Assembly: GCA_026770585.1 (NCBI GenBank)
Contig: MU646457.1
Coordinates: 119,394-144,211 of the forward strand
Reading direction: 5' to 3'
DNA length: 24,818 nucleotides
From: Baffinella frigidus
Lineage: Eukaryota; Cryptophyceae; Cryptomonadales; Baffinellaceae
Shown here: positions 22,691 to 24,818 of the stretch, piece after piece
Numbering within the stretch: the first letter of the stretch is position 1
Layout: every line of letters begins with the position of its first letter
Position numbers and translations under genes: made by a program
Notes under the pieces: generated by a model
Told to the model about the DNA's origin: nothing
The model's input: only the letters and a program-made list of their open reading frames with translations
The model's database searches: none

Positions 22691-23030
22691 TCACGACGCC
22701 GTGTCACGGGGCGTCTCGGCCCTCGACGCCGTGTCAGCACGCCGTGTCACGAGGCCACGAAGCCGTGTGTCGAAGTCATCACGGTCATCACGGTCCACGA
22801 AGCCTTGTCACGACCTTATCACGGGTCAAGCAGTCTTATCACGGGTCATCACGACCTAATCACGGGTCATCTCGGCCCACGAAGCCTAGTCAACAAGCCT
22901 TATCACGACCTCATCACGGGCCACGAGACCTGGCCACGGATCATCTCGGCCCACGAAGTCTTGTCACGAAACCTCATCACGGGTCATCACGGGTCATCAC
23001 GCCCTTATCATGGGTCATCACGTGTCATCA
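22691..23030 (+). repeat. ATCACGGGTC / CACGAAGCC short repeat array
   Basis: Irregular units of ATCACGGGTC, ATCACGACCT and CCACGAAGCCTTGTCACG repeat across about 340 bp. The long open frames here (for example 22744-23259) are products of repeat periodicity. Confidence 0.8.
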
Positions 23031-23032
23031 CG

Positions 23033-23570
23033 GCGGACGAGCACGTGCACATCATGCGCGAGCGGGAACGACTGCTTCGCGTCCACGTCCACGGCTGTCA
23101 CGTCCTGGAACGAGATCACCTGTGCACACCAAACCGCACCGTTTCAGGTCACTCGAGATGTTGAAGAAGCTGACTGCTGCCTCGCTGACACCAAATCGCG
23201 CGGTTTCAGCCGCCGCCAGCGAAAATTACTACACAGCTGCTGTACTAGTACTAGTATGATCGTTTTCGTGTAGTAATCGCGAGCGGAAACGACTGCTTCG
23301 CGTCCACGTCCACGTCTGTCACGTCCTGAAACGACATCACCTGTGCACACCAAATCGCAGGGACGTGATAGTGTGTCCGACACACGACGTGTGTATATCA
23401 GCGTGTTGTGGCCTCGAAAGCGCAGGATTTCAGGGGCGTGGACACGTCCACGACTGTCACGTCCTGAAACGAGATCACCTATGCACAGGAAAACGCGACG
23501 TTTCAGGGACGTGGACACTCTCATCAAGGCCTGCAAGGAGATCACCTGCACACACACGGAAAACACGCCT
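23033..23570 (+). pseudogene. Rho exon-like cluster
   Basis: Copies at about 23033-23150, 23278-23360, 23432-23500 and 23507-23560. The first reads ADEHVHIMRERERLLR with high GC3; it may end at CGC/GTCCAC. A block GTCACGTCCTGAAACGAGAT and CACCTGTGCACACC is repeated in each, and ends such as CCGCACCGTTTCAG look like intron 3' ends. The last, after TTTCAG at 23506, reads DVDTLIKACKEI. Exon borders are unclear. A fold-back core (GCGAAAATTACTACAC / GTGTAGTAATCGC, 23219-23280) lies between copies 1 and 2. Confidence 0.4.
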
Positions 23571-23599
23571 CTGCCCCCCCCCCACCCCCCCCCGGTTTA

Positions 23600-24515
23600 G
23601 TCAACTCCCACGAACAAACCACACTTTTTTTCAGTCAACTGTTCCGGGAAGGCACCTGGAGCCCCTCGGCGAGCGCCATCAAGTCTCCTGCCACGCCCGC
23701 CTCCTCACCCAGCACGATGCAGTTGACTAACTCCACGCTTCTCTCGTACTAAACCCTCACGGGTTACTCACCTCCCTGACACAAAAAAACAAAATCTAGG
23801 CAACTGCAGTTGACCAAATATAGTTGGCTAAATTTAGTCGACTACTCCCGGGAAGGCACCTGTGAGTTTTTTTTTGCGGGTGTCTGGTCCGTGAAAGGGT
23901 GCTGTTTTGGGTGTCTGGTCCGAGAAGGGGCGTCGACCTGCAGCCCCTCGAGGCGAGCGCCATCAAGTCGACCGACACGTCCGCCTCCTCACGACGCAGT
24001 TGACTAACTCCACAGCACGACGCAGTTGACTAAATCCACACGTCTGTGGTACTAAACCCTCACGGTTTAGTCACCTTCCAGCAGAAAAAAAATGATCGAG
24101 TGTAGTTGACCCAATTTAGTTGACTGAATTTAGTCGATTGCTGTCGGGAAGGCACCTGAAGCCCCTCGGCGAGCGCCACCAAGTCTCCTGTCACGTCCGC
24201 CTCCTCACCCATAACGAGGGAGTTAACCAACTCCACACTTCGCAGGAACCAAACCCTCACGGTTTAGTCACCTCCCCGGTACAATAGAGAACATTTTTTT
24301 GGTCACCTGCAGTTGACGATATTTAGTTGACATGGTTTAGAGATCACATCGGCCTTGGTCCACTCAGGCTGTATGATCCGCGCCCACAACCACCCGGTGC
24401 ACACCAAAATCTGACGGGTTTGTACTGCAAAATTTAGTTGACTGTTCCGGGGAAGGCACCTGAAGGCCTTCGGCGAGCGCCATCAAGTCGACCGATACGT
24501 CTGCCTCCTCCCCTG
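23600..24515 (+). repeat. Sigma cluster: four units of about 200-300 bp with exon-like block
   Basis: Units share TAGTTGACTGTTCCGGGAAG, GGCACCTG and a GCGAGCGCCATCAAGTC block at about 23648, 23842, 24149 and 24451. The fourth block, 24466-24515, has an acceptor (CTGAAG), one base, PSASAIKSTDTSASSP, one base and donor GTTTAG. GAC/GAT, TCC/TCT, TCA/TCC and CCC/CCT differences among copies are silent in this frame. Two copies read TGA just upstream of the block, so the exon must begin after it. Between units lie GGTTTAGTCAACTCC and AAACCCTCACGG segments. Confidence 0.5.
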
Positions 24516-24818
24516 GTTTAGGGTTTAGGGTTTGGGGTTAAGGGTTTGGGGTTTAGGATTTGGTGCTTGGTGTTTGGTGTTTGGAGTTTGGGTTTTAGGG
24601 TTTAGGGTTTAGCGCTTAGGGTTTGGTGTTTGGTGTTTGGTGTTTGGTATTTGGGGTGTGGGGATTAGGGATTAGGGATGAGGGATTAGGGATTAGGGTG
24701 TAGGGTGTAGGGTGTAGCGTAGGGTGTGTAGGGTGTAGGGTGTAGGGTGTAGCGTAGGGTGTAGGGTGTAGGGTGTAGGGTGTAGGGTGTAGGGTGTAGG
24801 GTGTAGGGTGTAGGGTGT
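24516..24818 (+). repeat. G-strand heptamer array, ending in homogeneous GGGTGTA
   Basis: TTTAGGG and TTTGGTG units grade into GATTAGG and then GGGTGTA in near-perfect tandem from about 24688 to the end, broken by a few TAGCGTAGGG units. It follows directly after the donor of the last sigma block and runs off the window. Confidence 0.9.

Noticed and set aside
22744-23259. 171-codon plus frame (SSRPNHGSSRP type)
   Set aside because: Product of the ATCACGGGTC repeat array; composition follows the repeat and no splice borders fit.

Overview
The window looks like nuclear DNA of a eukaryote with plant/algal-type telomere sequence. Degenerate CCCTAAA/TTTAGGG heptamers are scattered through it, there are many short inverted-repeat (MITE-like) elements, and the coding potential comes as very short, GC3-rich blocks bounded by AG and GT. 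I see no long bacterial-type gene, rRNA, tRNA or CRISPR array. A large-intron alga or alveolate relative (for example a chromerid such as Chromera, or a dinoflagellate relative) would fit, but this is inference and I would not rely on it.

Layout. From 1 to about 1.7 kb the best coding signal is on the minus strand: a Pro/Ser-rich exon (1294-1668) and a small downstream exon (640-690), joined in phase across an intron made largely of telomere-like repeat. From about 2.5 kb to at least 22.35 kb the plus strand carries what I read as one intron-rich gene. I call its exons E0 (2646-2732), E (4125-4200), alpha1 (7346-7403), beta5 (10099-10219), gamma (11694-11737), delta1 (12020-12099), epsilon (12653-12692), zeta5 (14061-14128), eta2 (14864-14983), theta2 (15906-15966), kappa1 (16671-16792), lambda1 (17723-17789), mu2 (18573-18638), nu (19130-19171), xi1 (20560-20652), omicron (21443-21507) and pi (22319-22351). 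Every successive pair is phase-compatible, giving roughly 410 codons over about 19.7 kb. Four boundaries (alpha1 start, gamma, delta1 and theta2 ends) were chosen with phase as a guide, so the chain is not fully independent evidence. Further exon-like blocks (rho, sigma) lie at 23.0-24.5 kb and the gene may continue past the right edge. Joining alpha-beta and beta-gamma yields two EF-hand-like helix-loop-helix motifs; otherwise I do not recognise the protein.

The striking feature is that most exons exist as local clusters: one complete copy plus one to nine partial or near-complete copies in the flanking introns, each cluster confined to its own stretch. Copies often share splice borders and differ at synonymous codon positions. 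The introns are otherwise filled with telomere-like heptamer arrays (often ending directly at an acceptor AG), at least a dozen families of inverted-repeat elements, minisatellites, and CT- or GA-rich tracts. The right end of the window is a homogeneous GGGTGTA heptamer array, which may be subtelomeric or simply another intronic array.
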